From Eubacterium sp. (lineage in GTDB: Bacteria > Bacillota > Clostridia > Acetivibrionales > DSM-1351): a stretch of DNA of 41,744 nucleotides. The stretch spans positions 1-41,744 of the forward strand of contig JAQSXC010000047.1 of assembly GCA_029266335.1 (NCBI GenBank). The letters run 5' to 3'. Shown here one piece after another: positions 6,959 to 15,561 of the stretch. Each line of letters begins with the position of its first letter. Position 1 is the first letter of the stretch. The position numbers and the translations under genes were made by a program. Below the pieces are notes generated by a model. The model worked only from the letters and a program-made list of their open reading frames with translations. It was not told where the DNA came from and ran no database searches.

Positions 6959-8416
6959 TTACATAATTAAAACAGCTTTTATTGTTTCACATCTTCTTTT
7001 TCTGGTGAAGGAAGCTGCGGATGTGATCCCTTCTCCTGTTGGTCCTGCAATTGTAAAGGTTGTATGACCTTCGCTTCCAAAACCGATACCCGCATAGGAT
7101 GGAGCATTCTTTACAAATATTGTTGTTTCTATAGCTTTTGCGAATCCAGTCAGATGGTCAATATTCTTTGAATGCATATGAGCCGTATGTTTGTTCCCAT
7201 GCTCAGCCTTAACAGCAAGCATTATTGCTTCATCTATGTCATCGGTCTTAACTATAGGCAGTATGGGCATCATAAGCTCTTCTGTTACAAAAGGATGCTC
7301 AGCAGGAGTTTCACATATAATACATCTGATTTCATCTCCCACGCTTATACCCATTTCTTCAAGTATGAGCTTTGCATCCTTCCCAACCCATTTTTTATTG
7401 ATCATCAGCTGTCTTACAGGTCTGTCCGAGCAGCCGCTGCCCTGTTCCTCCTTTTTTTCTGTAAGAACAATATCAACAAGCCTGTCAATATCTTCACCCT
7501 TTAACAAATACGCACCGTTTTTCAGCATGTAATGTACCAGTTCGTCCACTATAGAGCTTAATGCAAATACTTCTTTTTCGGCAATACATGGCAGGTTGTT
7601 ATCAAAGGTACAGCCGTCTATTATATCCTTTGCAGCCTTTTTAATGTCTGCGGTATCATCAACTATAACGGGAGGATTTCCTGCACCTGCGCCTATTGCC
7701 TTTTTGCCTGATGACAATAATGCTTTTACAACTCCGGGGCCACCTGTGGCAACCAGCAGCTTTACATTCGGGTCCTTCATCATTGCATCTGCAGATTTAA
7801 GTGTCGGTTTTACCACTGAGCATACCAGGTTTTCAGGCCCGCCTGCTTTTAGAATGGCTCTGTTTATGAGATCTACTGCATAATTTGAAACATTAATGGC
7901 ATTGGGATGGGGGTTGAAAACCACCGCATTCCCGCCTGCCAACATCCCAATACTGTTGCAGATAACGGTTTCGCTCGGGTTGGTACTTGGGGTGATTGCT
8001 CCGATCAACCCGAAGGGTGAAAGTTCAACCAGGGTTAACCCTCCATCACCTGACTTTGCGAAAGTAGTAAGATCCTCGGTGCCTGGTGTCTTTTCCGCTA
8101 CCAGCCTGTGTTTGAGCACCTTGTGTGCCACTTTGCCCATTCCTGTTTCCTCAACACCCATCTTTGCCATTGTTTCAGCTTCCAGCAAAGTAAGCCTGCG
8201 GATTTCGGAAATTATATCTTCACGCTGCTTCAATGTAAAAGTTCTAAAGGTCTTATATGCAGCAGCTGCTTCCTTCAAAGCTTCTTCCATGGTTTCAAAA
8301 ACTCCAAGCAGGCTGGGACCATTGCTTTTTCCGGCATGAAAATTACTCTTGTCTTCCTGCACTACATTTTTCAATACTCTGGTGACAATTTCATTTATTA
8401 GCGTTTCGTTAATCAC
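6959..8416 (-). CDS. pduP: PduP, CoA-acylating propionaldehyde dehydrogenase
   Basis: The product has 485 aa, slightly over the usual 460-465. It oxidises propionaldehyde to propionyl-CoA with NAD. Residues 3-19 (NETLINEIVTRVLKNVV) match the amphipathic encapsulation peptide of PduP, followed by a linker and the aldehyde dehydrogenase domain. Visible motifs are ITPSTNPSETV, the ATGGPGVVKALLSSGKKAIGAG nucleotide region and FDNNLPCIAEKE with catalytic Cys277. The start codon is GTG at 8416, with GGGGGTTACAAA upstream. It lies directly between pduO and the zinc alcohol dehydrogenase, so aldehyde oxidation and NADH reoxidation are encoded side by side. Confidence 0.95.
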   Translation of the reverse strand: MINETLINEIVTRVLKNVVQEDKSNFHAGKSNGPSLLGVFETMEEALKEAAAAYKTFRTFTLKQREDIISEIRRLTLLEAETMAKMGVEETGMGKVAHKVLKHRLVAEKTPGTEDLTTFAKSGDGGLTLVELSPFGLIGAITPSTNPSETVICNSIGMLAGGNAVVFNPHPNAINVSNYAVDLINRAILKAGGPENLVCSVVKPTLKSADAMMKDPNVKLLVATGGPGVVKALLSSGKKAIGAGAGNPPVIVDDTADIKKAAKDIIDGCTFDNNLPCIAEKEVFALSSIVDELVHYMLKNGAYLLKGEDIDRLVDIVLTEKKEEQGSGCSDRPVRQLMINKKWVGKDAKLILEEMGISVGDEIRCIICETPAEHPFVTEELMMPILPIVKTDDIDEAIMLAVKAEHGNKHTAHMHSKNIDHLTGFAKAIETTIFVKNAPSYAGIGFGSEGHTTFTIAGPTGEGITSAASFTRKRRCETIKAVLIM

Positions 8417-8441
8417 TTTGTAACCCCCTGTCTCTTTGTAC

Positions 8442-9428
8442 TCATTTTATTGGTGCAATTGATGAAAATACTTTTGCTCCGTATTCAGCAAGCATTTTAT
8501 CCTGCTCTGCAGTGCCACCGCTTACACCTAGGCCTCCCAGGACAGTCGAATTCCTGATCAGAGGTACCCCTCCTGCAAAGATCACTATTCTTCCATTGTT
8601 GGTATACTGCAAACCGTATAGTGAACTTCCCTCCCGGCACAATCGCCCTACTTCCTCAGTAGTCATTTTCAGTGCTGCCGAGGTATACGCCTTGTTCATT
8701 GCAACATCTATACTTGCAATAAATGATGAATCCATTTTGTTCAGCAATATTAAGTTTGCACCTTCATCCGCTATTGCAATTACAGCATTCAACCCGTTTC
8801 TTTCGGCTTCCCTTTCGATTTCCCCGGCAATGCGTTTAGCGCTGTCAAGGTTAAGTCTATCCGAAGGTAACCGGACAGAATTTTCATTTTCTTTTTCTGA
8901 TATTTCAGCCAATACATTTCCTACTGTCTTTTTAATCCTGCTCACCAGCTCAGTATATCTGGCCATGCTGTAAATAAAATCCGAGAGTCTGTTTATATAG
9001 GCCAAAACAATTCTATCCAATACACCTTTGCTGTCCAGCTCCACTGCAATTCTTTCGGCTCTTCTTATAATTGTCCTTGATACATCAAGTGATGAGCTCA
9101 AAGTACTTTCACCCTGGAGTATAAAGCCATCAAAACTGCCTGTTACCTTCTGGTAAGCATCTATTTTCTTTTCAAGGGCTTCTATCAAAGCTTTATCCAG
9201 GAACTGTCTGCCGCCTGCAATCTGAGCATTCACGGCTAGAAGCTGTTTTTGTATTTCAACAATCTCACAGCTTGCCGTATCAAACTCATCAAAGGACTTT
9301 GCAACCCCAAGTGAACTGGTAAATTCGTCCATCGTTCCAAGCAGGTGTATCAGCCGGTCGCTTTTCGGTATTCTGTTATTCAGGGTATCTGTCATACCTG
9401 TGTCACCGTTTCTGGTGTACAACTGCAT
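8442..9428 (-). CDS. pduO: PduO, ATP:cob(I)alamin adenosyltransferase fused to a GlcG/HbpS-like domain
   Basis: The product has 328 aa in two parts. Residues 1-185 are the PduO-type adenosyltransferase: YTRNGDTGMTD near the start, RTIIRRAER and YINRLSDFIY in the ATP/corrinoid site. Residues 195-328 are a GlcG/HbpS-like domain (LDSAKRIAGEIEREAERNG, then GGVPLIRN and GGLGVSGGTAEQD), which binds heme in Salmonella PduO. It makes adenosylcobalamin for the diol dehydratase. The two-domain form matches Salmonella PduO. It takes the place after pduG where pduH is normally found; no pduH is present. Confidence 0.95.
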   Translation of the reverse strand: MQLYTRNGDTGMTDTLNNRIPKSDRLIHLLGTMDEFTSSLGVAKSFDEFDTASCEIVEIQKQLLAVNAQIAGGRQFLDKALIEALEKKIDAYQKVTGSFDGFILQGESTLSSSLDVSRTIIRRAERIAVELDSKGVLDRIVLAYINRLSDFIYSMARYTELVSRIKKTVGNVLAEISEKENENSVRLPSDRLNLDSAKRIAGEIEREAERNGLNAVIAIADEGANLILLNKMDSSFIASIDVAMNKAYTSAALKMTTEEVGRLCREGSSLYGLQYTNNGRIVIFAGGVPLIRNSTVLGGLGVSGGTAEQDKMLAEYGAKVFSSIAPIK

Positions 9429-9482
9429 CTTTTACTCCTCCTTGGCTTTTAGGAATAACTAATAATAACCTTCCCTAATTAT

Positions 9483-11321
9483 TTAATCATTCCTTATTTC
9501 ACTTAAAACAAGTCCGGTTGCTACAGCATTTCGCGGGCCTTCCATCCCTCTGATATTTCCCCTTCCGGCAACTACATTGTAGTTAGCCAGTATTTGAGTT
9601 ATTATCTCAGGAATCTCAAAATCCAGTGCCGAACCGCCCACCATTACTACAAAATCTATACTTCTCAGATTGTTGTCGGGACTGACGGCTTTTAAAGCTC
9701 TTATCGTATTTGCCGCAAACACCTTCTTTTTAGCTTCCTGCCTGACAAGCCTTATTTTTTCAATGGACAGCTGTCTGGCAGTTTTAATGGGTATTAACAG
9801 CGAATCCGTTATTACCACTATTCTGGCAAAAAGTCCAGGGTCCAAAGGAGTTTCACAATACTTGACCGTACCATCCTCAAACCTTAAGTACAGAGGGCTC
9901 TCCACCTTTGCCAGCGGATATTTTTTTATTGCCTCGGCCAGCTCCAGATCATTTAATGCCAGCTCTGAATTTATAAGCTTTGTCACAAGGTCTCCGGCGC
10001 CTGCAAGGTGAACACTTTTAACCACTCCATCTCCTGTTATCAGGGCCGCATCTGTTGAACCACCGCCTATATCCACTATTGCAACAGGTTTTTCGGTGCC
10101 GGGTGTTGTCAATGCTCCCAGTAAAGCCATATTTGCTTCAGCACCTGCTATTTTTACGAAGACTCCGGTCTTATCAGAAAGTTCATCTGCAATTTTTTGC
10201 ATTGGGAGCTTTGAGGTCTTGACCATAGCTGCAATCAACACGGCATTTTCCAGTGCGTACTCTCCGGCCAGCCCACCGTTGACTTTAACAGGAACAAAGG
10301 TGTCAATTGCAAGCACATCCTGTATTTTCATACTTTCTGACTGCTGCTGTGTCAGACCGGCCATTACTTCTCTTACCCTGTGCAGCATGCTGCCGGCTTC
10401 GGTATTGGCTTCCCCCAGTACATCCTCAATTATACCAACGCTGCCCGCAGCCTCCATAATTTTATCTGCGCCGCTCATTACATCTATTTCCCTGCTGCCG
10501 TCCTTCCCAATAAAGGTTAATGTGCCGGCTGCAATCCTGTTACTTCTTACATCACCGTGAGGTGTTTTTATCACTACCGCAGATCTGTTTCCAATCAAGC
10601 TTCTGGATATAGGAATAATATTTTTTGTTTCATTTGGTGAAAGTCCAAATATTGTTGCCAGACCGTAGGGATTTGAAAGTACTTTTATTGTTTCACCGTT
10701 GTTTGCCACCTCTACCGCTGCAAGCTTTCCAAGCGGTACTTTATCTATAAGCTCAACCTCATCAACTACAGGTATTCTGCGGGTCAATCTGTTATTTATT
10801 AATACTGCGTCATCTTTTTGAACAATTGCCCCTGTTATGTTAAGACCCATTTCAAAACCTTTATTTATAACTCCTGCAGCATCTTCAAAATCATAGCTTT
10901 TGGGAACAACTACAATTAAATCTGAAGACTTTTGCTGCTTCAGCAGACTTTCAACTGCAACGGTATTACCAACACCCAGTCCTATTCCTCCGGGGGTTGC
11001 AGGATTATGTCCTATCATTGATGACTCAATAATCATTGTTTCGCTTATGGTTTCCATGGCTATGTCGCTAATAACAGGTGCTGCTTCATTAATTCTGATA
11101 CTGCTTAATTGGCCCGCTGTTATCCCGGCTTTACTGCAGGCTTCATCAAGTGCCTCCAGTATACCGGACACATTATCTGCAGTCCCTTTTATTCCTGTAG
11201 TAGTATTTACTGCAGAAGCCAGAAACTTAAGATTACCTGTATCCGTTTTAGCTGCAATGCACACTTCAGTCGTTGAATTGCCGATATCCACTCCGGCGAT
11301 CAGTCTATACACGTGTTTCAT
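9483..11321 (-). CDS. pduG: PduG, diol dehydratase reactivase large subunit
   Basis: The product has 612 aa, the standard DdrA/PduG length. It is an actin/Hsp70-like ATPase that removes damaged cobalamin from diol dehydratase. The phosphate-binding motif AGVDIGNSTTEV is near residue 10 and a second phosphate loop, AIVDIGGGSTDAALI, is at about residue 420. The C-terminus has VVMVGGSALDFEIPE and ends RNAVATGLVLS. It follows pduE by about 36 bp. The partner PduH/DdrB, about 120 aa and normally encoded next, is missing, so it may be encoded elsewhere in the genome. Confidence 0.96.
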   Translation of the reverse strand: MKHVYRLIAGVDIGNSTTEVCIAAKTDTGNLKFLASAVNTTTGIKGTADNVSGILEALDEACSKAGITAGQLSSIRINEAAPVISDIAMETISETMIIESSMIGHNPATPGGIGLGVGNTVAVESLLKQQKSSDLIVVVPKSYDFEDAAGVINKGFEMGLNITGAIVQKDDAVLINNRLTRRIPVVDEVELIDKVPLGKLAAVEVANNGETIKVLSNPYGLATIFGLSPNETKNIIPISRSLIGNRSAVVIKTPHGDVRSNRIAAGTLTFIGKDGSREIDVMSGADKIMEAAGSVGIIEDVLGEANTEAGSMLHRVREVMAGLTQQQSESMKIQDVLAIDTFVPVKVNGGLAGEYALENAVLIAAMVKTSKLPMQKIADELSDKTGVFVKIAGAEANMALLGALTTPGTEKPVAIVDIGGGSTDAALITGDGVVKSVHLAGAGDLVTKLINSELALNDLELAEAIKKYPLAKVESPLYLRFEDGTVKYCETPLDPGLFARIVVITDSLLIPIKTARQLSIEKIRLVRQEAKKKVFAANTIRALKAVSPDNNLRSIDFVVMVGGSALDFEIPEIITQILANYNVVAGRGNIRGMEGPRNAVATGLVLSEIRND

Positions 11322-11357
11322 TGATTCACAACCATTCCAGCTGTATTTTCAGCTACA

Positions 11358-11939
11358 TCACTTTAAGCCTTTCAAAACTTTTCTGCTGCGATATACTTCA
11401 GCTGCATTTTTTATTAATTGAGCAGTTATTTTAGCGTTATATTTATTATCAAGCTCCCGGGACGCAGCCATCAGCTGCTCGTAGCTTGCTCTTCTCGGTC
11501 TGAGCAGCTCGTATACCTCCAAAACCTTAGCATCGGGAATTCTGGTCATTTCAGCCGCCCTTCTCAGATTCAAGGCAAACTGGAGTTTTCCGTTTGCTTC
11601 TGCTATCTGAGCCTGAAGCTCAAGCACTTCTGCACTGATCTTAATATCATCGGGAACAATCTGCTCATTTACTACATTTTCAAGAGTAATATCATCAAGT
11701 GTTTTTCCTGAATAACTGGAAACCAGTTGAGGTTTATTTTTCTGAAGCGGGTAATCCTTAAGTGAAACCGCTGCCCTTTCAGAGCCGGCTTTAATTTCTG
11801 CCACCGGTACCTTTGCCGCTGATACCTCTGATGCTGAATTTTCAGACCGGTGGCTTTGAACACTGTCAACTGAATTCATGTTCTGTTTTTGCTGTTCCAC
11901 TACTTTTTTAACCAACTGCTCTATCTTATTCTCATCCAT
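11358..11939 (-). CDS. pduE: PduE, diol dehydratase small subunit
   Basis: The product has 193 aa; typical PduE has about 173, the extra being N-terminal. Residues 2-16 (DENKIEQLVKKVVEQ) form an amphipathic encapsulation-like helix, followed by about 50 low-complexity Ser/Ala/Lys residues. The conserved core begins near YPLQKNKPQLVSSYSGKTLDDI and ends with LRPRRASYEQLMAASRELDNKY, a small-subunit signature. Together with PduC and PduD it forms the adenosylcobalamin-dependent propanediol dehydratase. AAAGGAGC lies upstream of the ATG at 11939; it starts 4 bp after pduD ends. Confidence 0.95.
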   Translation of the reverse strand: MDENKIEQLVKKVVEQQKQNMNSVDSVQSHRSENSASEVSAAKVPVAEIKAGSERAAVSLKDYPLQKNKPQLVSSYSGKTLDDITLENVVNEQIVPDDIKISAEVLELQAQIAEANGKLQFALNLRRAAEMTRIPDAKVLEVYELLRPRRASYEQLMAASRELDNKYNAKITAQLIKNAAEVYRSRKVLKGLK

Positions 11940-11942
11940 GGT

Positions 11943-12620
11943 TTAGCTCCTTTTAAACTCTACCTGCAGTTGAACGGGTTTAGCTTCGTCATTTACAAGC
12001 TGAGTTTCCTTTATATGCAGCAGAGCGGCTTTTGCCTGATATTTCGGCCTTGACATGTAATCACTCTGTACCGTCAGAGGTACAGGAGACTGCCCCTTTG
12101 CATATTTAGCAGCATTTTTACCTATATTCCTGTATATTTCAGTTGTTATCAGCGGTGCCTGAGGAAACAGTTCCAGGTTTGTCAGCGGGAATAAATCCTT
12201 TTGATGTATCACTGTGGTACCCTTAGACTGAATACCTATCCCAATGCCTGAACCGCTTAATTTTGCAGCTTTTAAAGCAATAAAGGAAACATCAGAGGTT
12301 TCATACACTTTAACAAACCTGCATTTCATACCTTCCTCTTCAATTCCGGCAGAGATTTCTCTCAAAACTTCATAATGTGATATACCATTTATGGTCTTTG
12401 TCTGTGATGTTCCAAAAGCAGGTGCCAGTCCTACGATTACTTCGTCTGAATATGATCCCTGCCTTGCTTCGCCCACTTCTTTTATAATTAAACTTGAATC
12501 GGCTGTTATCTGGCTGTAAGGCTTATTCTGTGACTCATTCAAATATTGAGGATAAGCATTTTCAATATGTTCTTTAACTTTTTCAGTAATTAGCCTTACC
12601 AGTTCTTCGCTGTAATCCAT
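11943..12620 (-). CDS. pduD: PduD, diol dehydratase medium subunit
   Basis: The product has 225 aa from the ATG at 12620; an in-frame TTG at 12638 would add six residues. Residues 3-19 ([17 protein letters not shown]) form the amphipathic helix that is known in PduD to target the dehydratase into the shell. The core has the medium-subunit features [36 protein letters not shown] and [13 protein letters not shown]. It helps form the cobalamin-binding face with PduC. The order pduC-pduD-pduE is the canonical one. Confidence 0.95.
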   Translation of the reverse strand: MDYSEELVRLITEKVKEHIENAYPQYLNESQNKPYSQITADSSLIIKEVGEARQGSYSDEVIVGLAPAFGTSQTKTINGISHYEVLREISAGIEEEGMKCRFVKVYETSDVSFIALKAAKLSGSGIGIGIQSKGTTVIHQKDLFPLTNLELFPQAPLITTEIYRNIGKNAAKYAKGQSPVPLTVQSDYMSRPKYQAKAALLHIKETQLVNDEAKPVQLQVEFKRS

Positions 12621-12665
12621 CTCGTTTTCCCCCAACAAAATTCGCTGATATCTGGTTATTTATGC

Positions 12666-14330
12666 TCATATTGAAGCCGGATCCATTGCCATGCTTATAT
12701 TCTTTATTTCTTCCCATCTGCGGCCGCCAACCCTATAGCCGGTACCCGGGCCCATATAATCATTTGGTACATTTACCGAGCTTATAACATTAAAATCCCT
12801 GTCAATGATTGATGATGTCTGCAGGCAGTCTCCCGAAATTCTCTGCTTCAGCATATCCAGCACTGCCTGTGCAATTTCGGTGTGACCAGTTTTATATAGT
12901 GCACGGACTATGTCCAGTCCTGTTAAATTACCTTCTCCAAGCTTTTCTGCCGCCCTGAGATCTTCGGGTACATTTCTCGAAGGCATATCCTTGCTGCCAT
13001 GTGCGTAGGTCGCACACTCTACCTCTTCTTCGGTAACCTCGGGGAAGCCCAGATATGAGAATACATCCTTTACAGCCTGAGCTGCTTTCCTTCTGACTTC
13101 AACTATTTCCTCCTCGGTTACGGGACGTAAACCGCCGTCTATTTTAAGATCACGCTGCAAAACATTGTAGTCGTCAAAATCCTCTGCATCAAAGTTTGCA
13201 CCTGCAAACATATTGTCATAATTGGGAGTGGCACTATAGCCGGAGAATATAAAATCGGTTCCCGGCAGCATCTGCATCAGCATCCTGGCAGTTCTTCTTA
13301 TATCCGAATGCGAAAAGGTCTGGTCGTTTCCTGAAGCTACTTCCAGGCCAAGCATGGCTGCCAGGAGGTTTTCGGCAAGTACAGCTCTGATACCCGATGG
13401 TACGGCACCCGCGATACCTATACAGCTGATTGCACCGTTTTGTGTCCCCTGAACTCCAGCGCCCTTGATTACAAGCAGACAGCGGGCTTCCAGATACAGC
13501 ATTGATTTGCCTTCTGCATTACCCATTAAAACCTCTGAACCAGTGCCCGAGGTGCACCGCATTTTCATACCCCGCGATGCATAGGCAGATGCCAGAAAAG
13601 CCTTTGAATAAGGGGTATCGTCACCGTCAATAAATACTTTTTCTGTACCGTAAACCGAAATTGTTTCTGCATATGTGGTCAAGCCCTTCATTCCAAGCTT
13701 GAGTTCAGTTGCTTCTTCTACTGCACACTGGGTCAGTATGCCGCGTCTGCCGCACTGTGAACCTATCAGCAATGCCAGGGCATTCAGCGGAGCATATCTT
13801 GCAATACCCACAGTGGTTTCCTGTTCATCAAAGCCCCTTACAGCTGCTTCGGCTGCATCTGCAGCAATCTGAACGGGATGGTCCTTAAGGTTTGTAACAT
13901 GGCACTGATTTGACGGAGTTTTTCTTTCCCTCATCTTCTGCATTGCCATCATCATTTCCACTACATTCAAATGCTTCATTACTTCTACTAACTTAGCAGG
14001 TGTAAGACCATTTACTATTTTACTGATTTCTTTCTTACTTATATTTATATCTACAAGCATTCTTGCAATATAGAGCGAATCCATCAGCATGGCTTCGGCT
14101 GCAATGCCGGTATCAATTGCATAGTCGGCAACAAATGTATCTATAAAATCAAAAGCCGCTCTGCTCTTACCATCCATCTCAGCTATGACGCCATCTTTAA
14201 CCCGAATTGACGGTACCGGATCAGCAGCATTTTCCATTGCTACCAACCCGGCCTCGGGATATTCCTTTACAAAACCGTCATTATGAACCGGGCGGTTCCG
14301 CAGTACTTCAAATCTTTTGGACATAATCAT
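12666..14330 (-). CDS. pduC: PduC, B12-dependent diol dehydratase large subunit
   Basis: The product has 554 aa, exactly the usual PduC size. It catalyses radical dehydration of 1,2-propanediol to propionaldehyde with adenosylcobalamin. Recognisable stretches are RFEVLRNRPVHNDGFVKEYP at the start, the active-site barrel segments with VEATELKLGMKGLTTYAET and RCTSGTGSEVLMG, and the CISCIGIAG-like region ISCIGIAGAVPSGIRAV. It ends with GYRVGGRRWEEI. AAGAGG lies 7 bases before the ATG at 14330; a second ATG two codons later is possible. No glycyl-radical dehydratase is present, so this enzyme defines the locus as B12-dependent. Confidence 0.97.
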   Translation of the reverse strand: MIMSKRFEVLRNRPVHNDGFVKEYPEAGLVAMENAADPVPSIRVKDGVIAEMDGKSRAAFDFIDTFVADYAIDTGIAAEAMLMDSLYIARMLVDINISKKEISKIVNGLTPAKLVEVMKHLNVVEMMMAMQKMRERKTPSNQCHVTNLKDHPVQIAADAAEAAVRGFDEQETTVGIARYAPLNALALLIGSQCGRRGILTQCAVEEATELKLGMKGLTTYAETISVYGTEKVFIDGDDTPYSKAFLASAYASRGMKMRCTSGTGSEVLMGNAEGKSMLYLEARCLLVIKGAGVQGTQNGAISCIGIAGAVPSGIRAVLAENLLAAMLGLEVASGNDQTFSHSDIRRTARMLMQMLPGTDFIFSGYSATPNYDNMFAGANFDAEDFDDYNVLQRDLKIDGGLRPVTEEEIVEVRRKAAQAVKDVFSYLGFPEVTEEEVECATYAHGSKDMPSRNVPEDLRAAEKLGEGNLTGLDIVRALYKTGHTEIAQAVLDMLKQRISGDCLQTSSIIDRDFNVISSVNVPNDYMGPGTGYRVGGRRWEEIKNISMAMDPASI

Positions 14331-14387
14331 AAGAAAACCTCTTATTTGTACTTGGATAAGAAATAGTTGAATAATAAATTCCGGAAG

Positions 14388-15188
14388 TTATTTTTTAACT
14401 GTTTCGAGTACTTTCTTAGTAACCTCTGCAACTATTTTCGCTATATCAGCTTCACTTGCAGTCTTCTTTTCTTCAATTTCATCCTCAGCCTTGAACTTAC
14501 AGGTGCATTCTTCCTGAGTGCAGCTTCTGCATCCCGGATGTCTTCCCGGAACGTTCATTTTCTTTCTGATATCCATTAATTTTCCGACCTGTTCACAGTT
14601 GAGTTCTTTTTCTCCGCCCAATTGTCTTGCTACCAAACTGATTTTTGCGAAGAATTCAAGTGTTTCCATTTTGAAATATGCTGAAAGCAAGTCGACACCT
14701 ACTGTTAACGCACCGTGGTTTTCAAGCAGCACCGCATCATGATTCTGCAGATATTTACTTACTGCATCAGGTATTTCCTCTGTTGAAGGAGTACCGTATT
14801 CAGCTATTGGCACACTTCCAAGGAAGATAACCGCTTCGGGCATAGTGTATTTATCAAGGGGAATTCTTGCGATAGCGAAACCTGTTGCTGTTGGTGGATG
14901 AGCATGTACAACTGCTCTTACATCAGGTCTCTCCTTATAGACACGGAGATGCATTTTTAATTCTGAGGATGGTTTCCAGGTTCCTTCCAGTACTTTTCCT
15001 TCTCCGTTTACTTTTATAAGCATGTCAGGTGTCATATAGCCCTTGCTTACACCTGTGGGAGTAGCCCAGAATTCATTTTCTCCAACTTTAACTGTTATGT
15101 TTCCGTCATTGGCTGCTACAAAGCCTTTGTTATAAATTCTTTTACCAATCTCACATATCTCTTTTTTGATTTCATAATCAGATTTCAT
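14388..15188 (-). CDS. Class II aldolase (rhamnulose/fuculose-1-phosphate type) with C-terminal encapsulation helix
   Basis: The product has 266 aa, versus about 215 for E. coli FucA; the extra part is C-terminal. Zinc-site residues are visible: Glu76, HAH at 95-97 and His158 in ENHGA. It would split rhamnulose-1-phosphate (from RhaA/RhaB) into DHAP and L-lactaldehyde; the homologous fuculose-1-phosphate is also possible. Residues 247-266 (EADIAKIVAEVTKKVLETVKK region) form an amphipathic helix like encapsulation peptides, joined by a linker that carries four cysteines (220, 223, 228, 230). Similar tailed aldolases are known from fucose/rhamnose microcompartments of the glycyl-radical type. 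Here it is the first gene of a B12-type pdu operon. Confidence 0.93.
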   Translation of the reverse strand: MKSDYEIKKEICEIGKRIYNKGFVAANDGNITVKVGENEFWATPTGVSKGYMTPDMLIKVNGEGKVLEGTWKPSSELKMHLRVYKERPDVRAVVHAHPPTATGFAIARIPLDKYTMPEAVIFLGSVPIAEYGTPSTEEIPDAVSKYLQNHDAVLLENHGALTVGVDLLSAYFKMETLEFFAKISLVARQLGGEKELNCEQVGKLMDIRKKMNVPGRHPGCRSCTQEECTCKFKAEDEIEEKKTASEADIAKIVAEVTKKVLETVKK

Positions 15189-15297
15189 TGGTTTTACCTC
15201 GCTTTATACATTAATTATTTTGTTTTAATTCTTTTTAAGATTTATTAGATAAGATTTAAAGCATTACATTATGATGGTTTCTTTTTTTCATACTTAA

Positions 15298-15326
15298 ATT
15301 TTACTCCTGTTTTGTGATTTTGTAAA
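15298..15326 (-). promoter_or_regulatory. Promoter of the aldolase-pdu operon
   Basis: On the minus strand TTTACA (15326-15321) and TAAAAT (15303-15298) are 17 bp apart, a near-consensus vegetative promoter. Transcription would start near 15290, leaving a leader of about 100 nt before the aldolase ATG. It is the only strong promoter I see between rhaA and the aldolase, so it probably drives the whole microcompartment operon down to the DeoR gene. No cobalamin riboswitch is present in the leader. Confidence 0.6.
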
Positions 15327-15334
15327 CAAAAACT

Positions 15335-15392
15335 TTTGTTTTTCTTTGTTTTGTTGGTTTTATATTGTTTGTTTTGTGTTGATTGTTTTGAG
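15335..15392. repeat. TTTGTTTTGT direct repeats upstream of the pdu promoter
   Basis: Four imperfect copies of TTTGTTTTGT lie at about 15335-15345, 15345-15355, 15368-15378 and 15382-15392, just upstream of the -35 element. Arrays of such repeats are common operators for DeoR-family regulators, which often bind several direct repeats. The DeoR gene at 1-776 is the natural candidate; the AraC-type regulator at 18920 is the alternative. Binding is inferred. Confidence 0.45.
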
Positions 15393-15412
15393 ATGTTTCG
15401 GTACAACATCAT

Positions 15413-15448
15413 AAAACCACCGTAAACAATAAGTTTTACGATGGTTTT
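15413..15448. terminator. Hairpin after rhaA (possible terminator)
   Basis: AAAACCACCGTAAAC (15413-15427) and GTTTTACGATGGTTTT (15433-15448) form a stem of about 15 bp with one G-T type mismatch and a 5-base loop. It lies about 115 bp after the rhaA stop on the minus strand. There is no clear U-run after it, so it may be a weak terminator or a 3'-end stabiliser that partly separates rhaBA from the pdu operon. The rest of the 373-bp gap holds the promoter and repeats listed separately. Confidence 0.45.
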
Positions 15449-15561
15449 ACCAGCAGGATTGATATATTTTATTTAGCCTCTTCTATTTACTTATATTATA
15501 CATTCACTTCAACAATACTTTCTTAGATGTTATATTCCCTTTAACAATATTTCCTTACGTA

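Noticed and set aside
8512..8973. 153-codon plus-strand frame opposite pduO
   Set aside because: Shadow of pduO; no start signal and no protein-like pattern.
10096..10560. 154-codon plus-strand frame opposite pduG
   Set aside because: Low-complexity Ser/Ala/Pro translation that mirrors pduG codon use; a shadow.
15189..15300. Cobalamin riboswitch before the B12-dependent operon
   Set aside because: Expected from the pathway, but I see no conserved B12-box or GCCACTG-type core in the leader.
15335..15392. CRISPR-like repeats
   Set aside because: Repeats are about 10 bp with irregular short spacing and low complexity; no spacers or cas genes.
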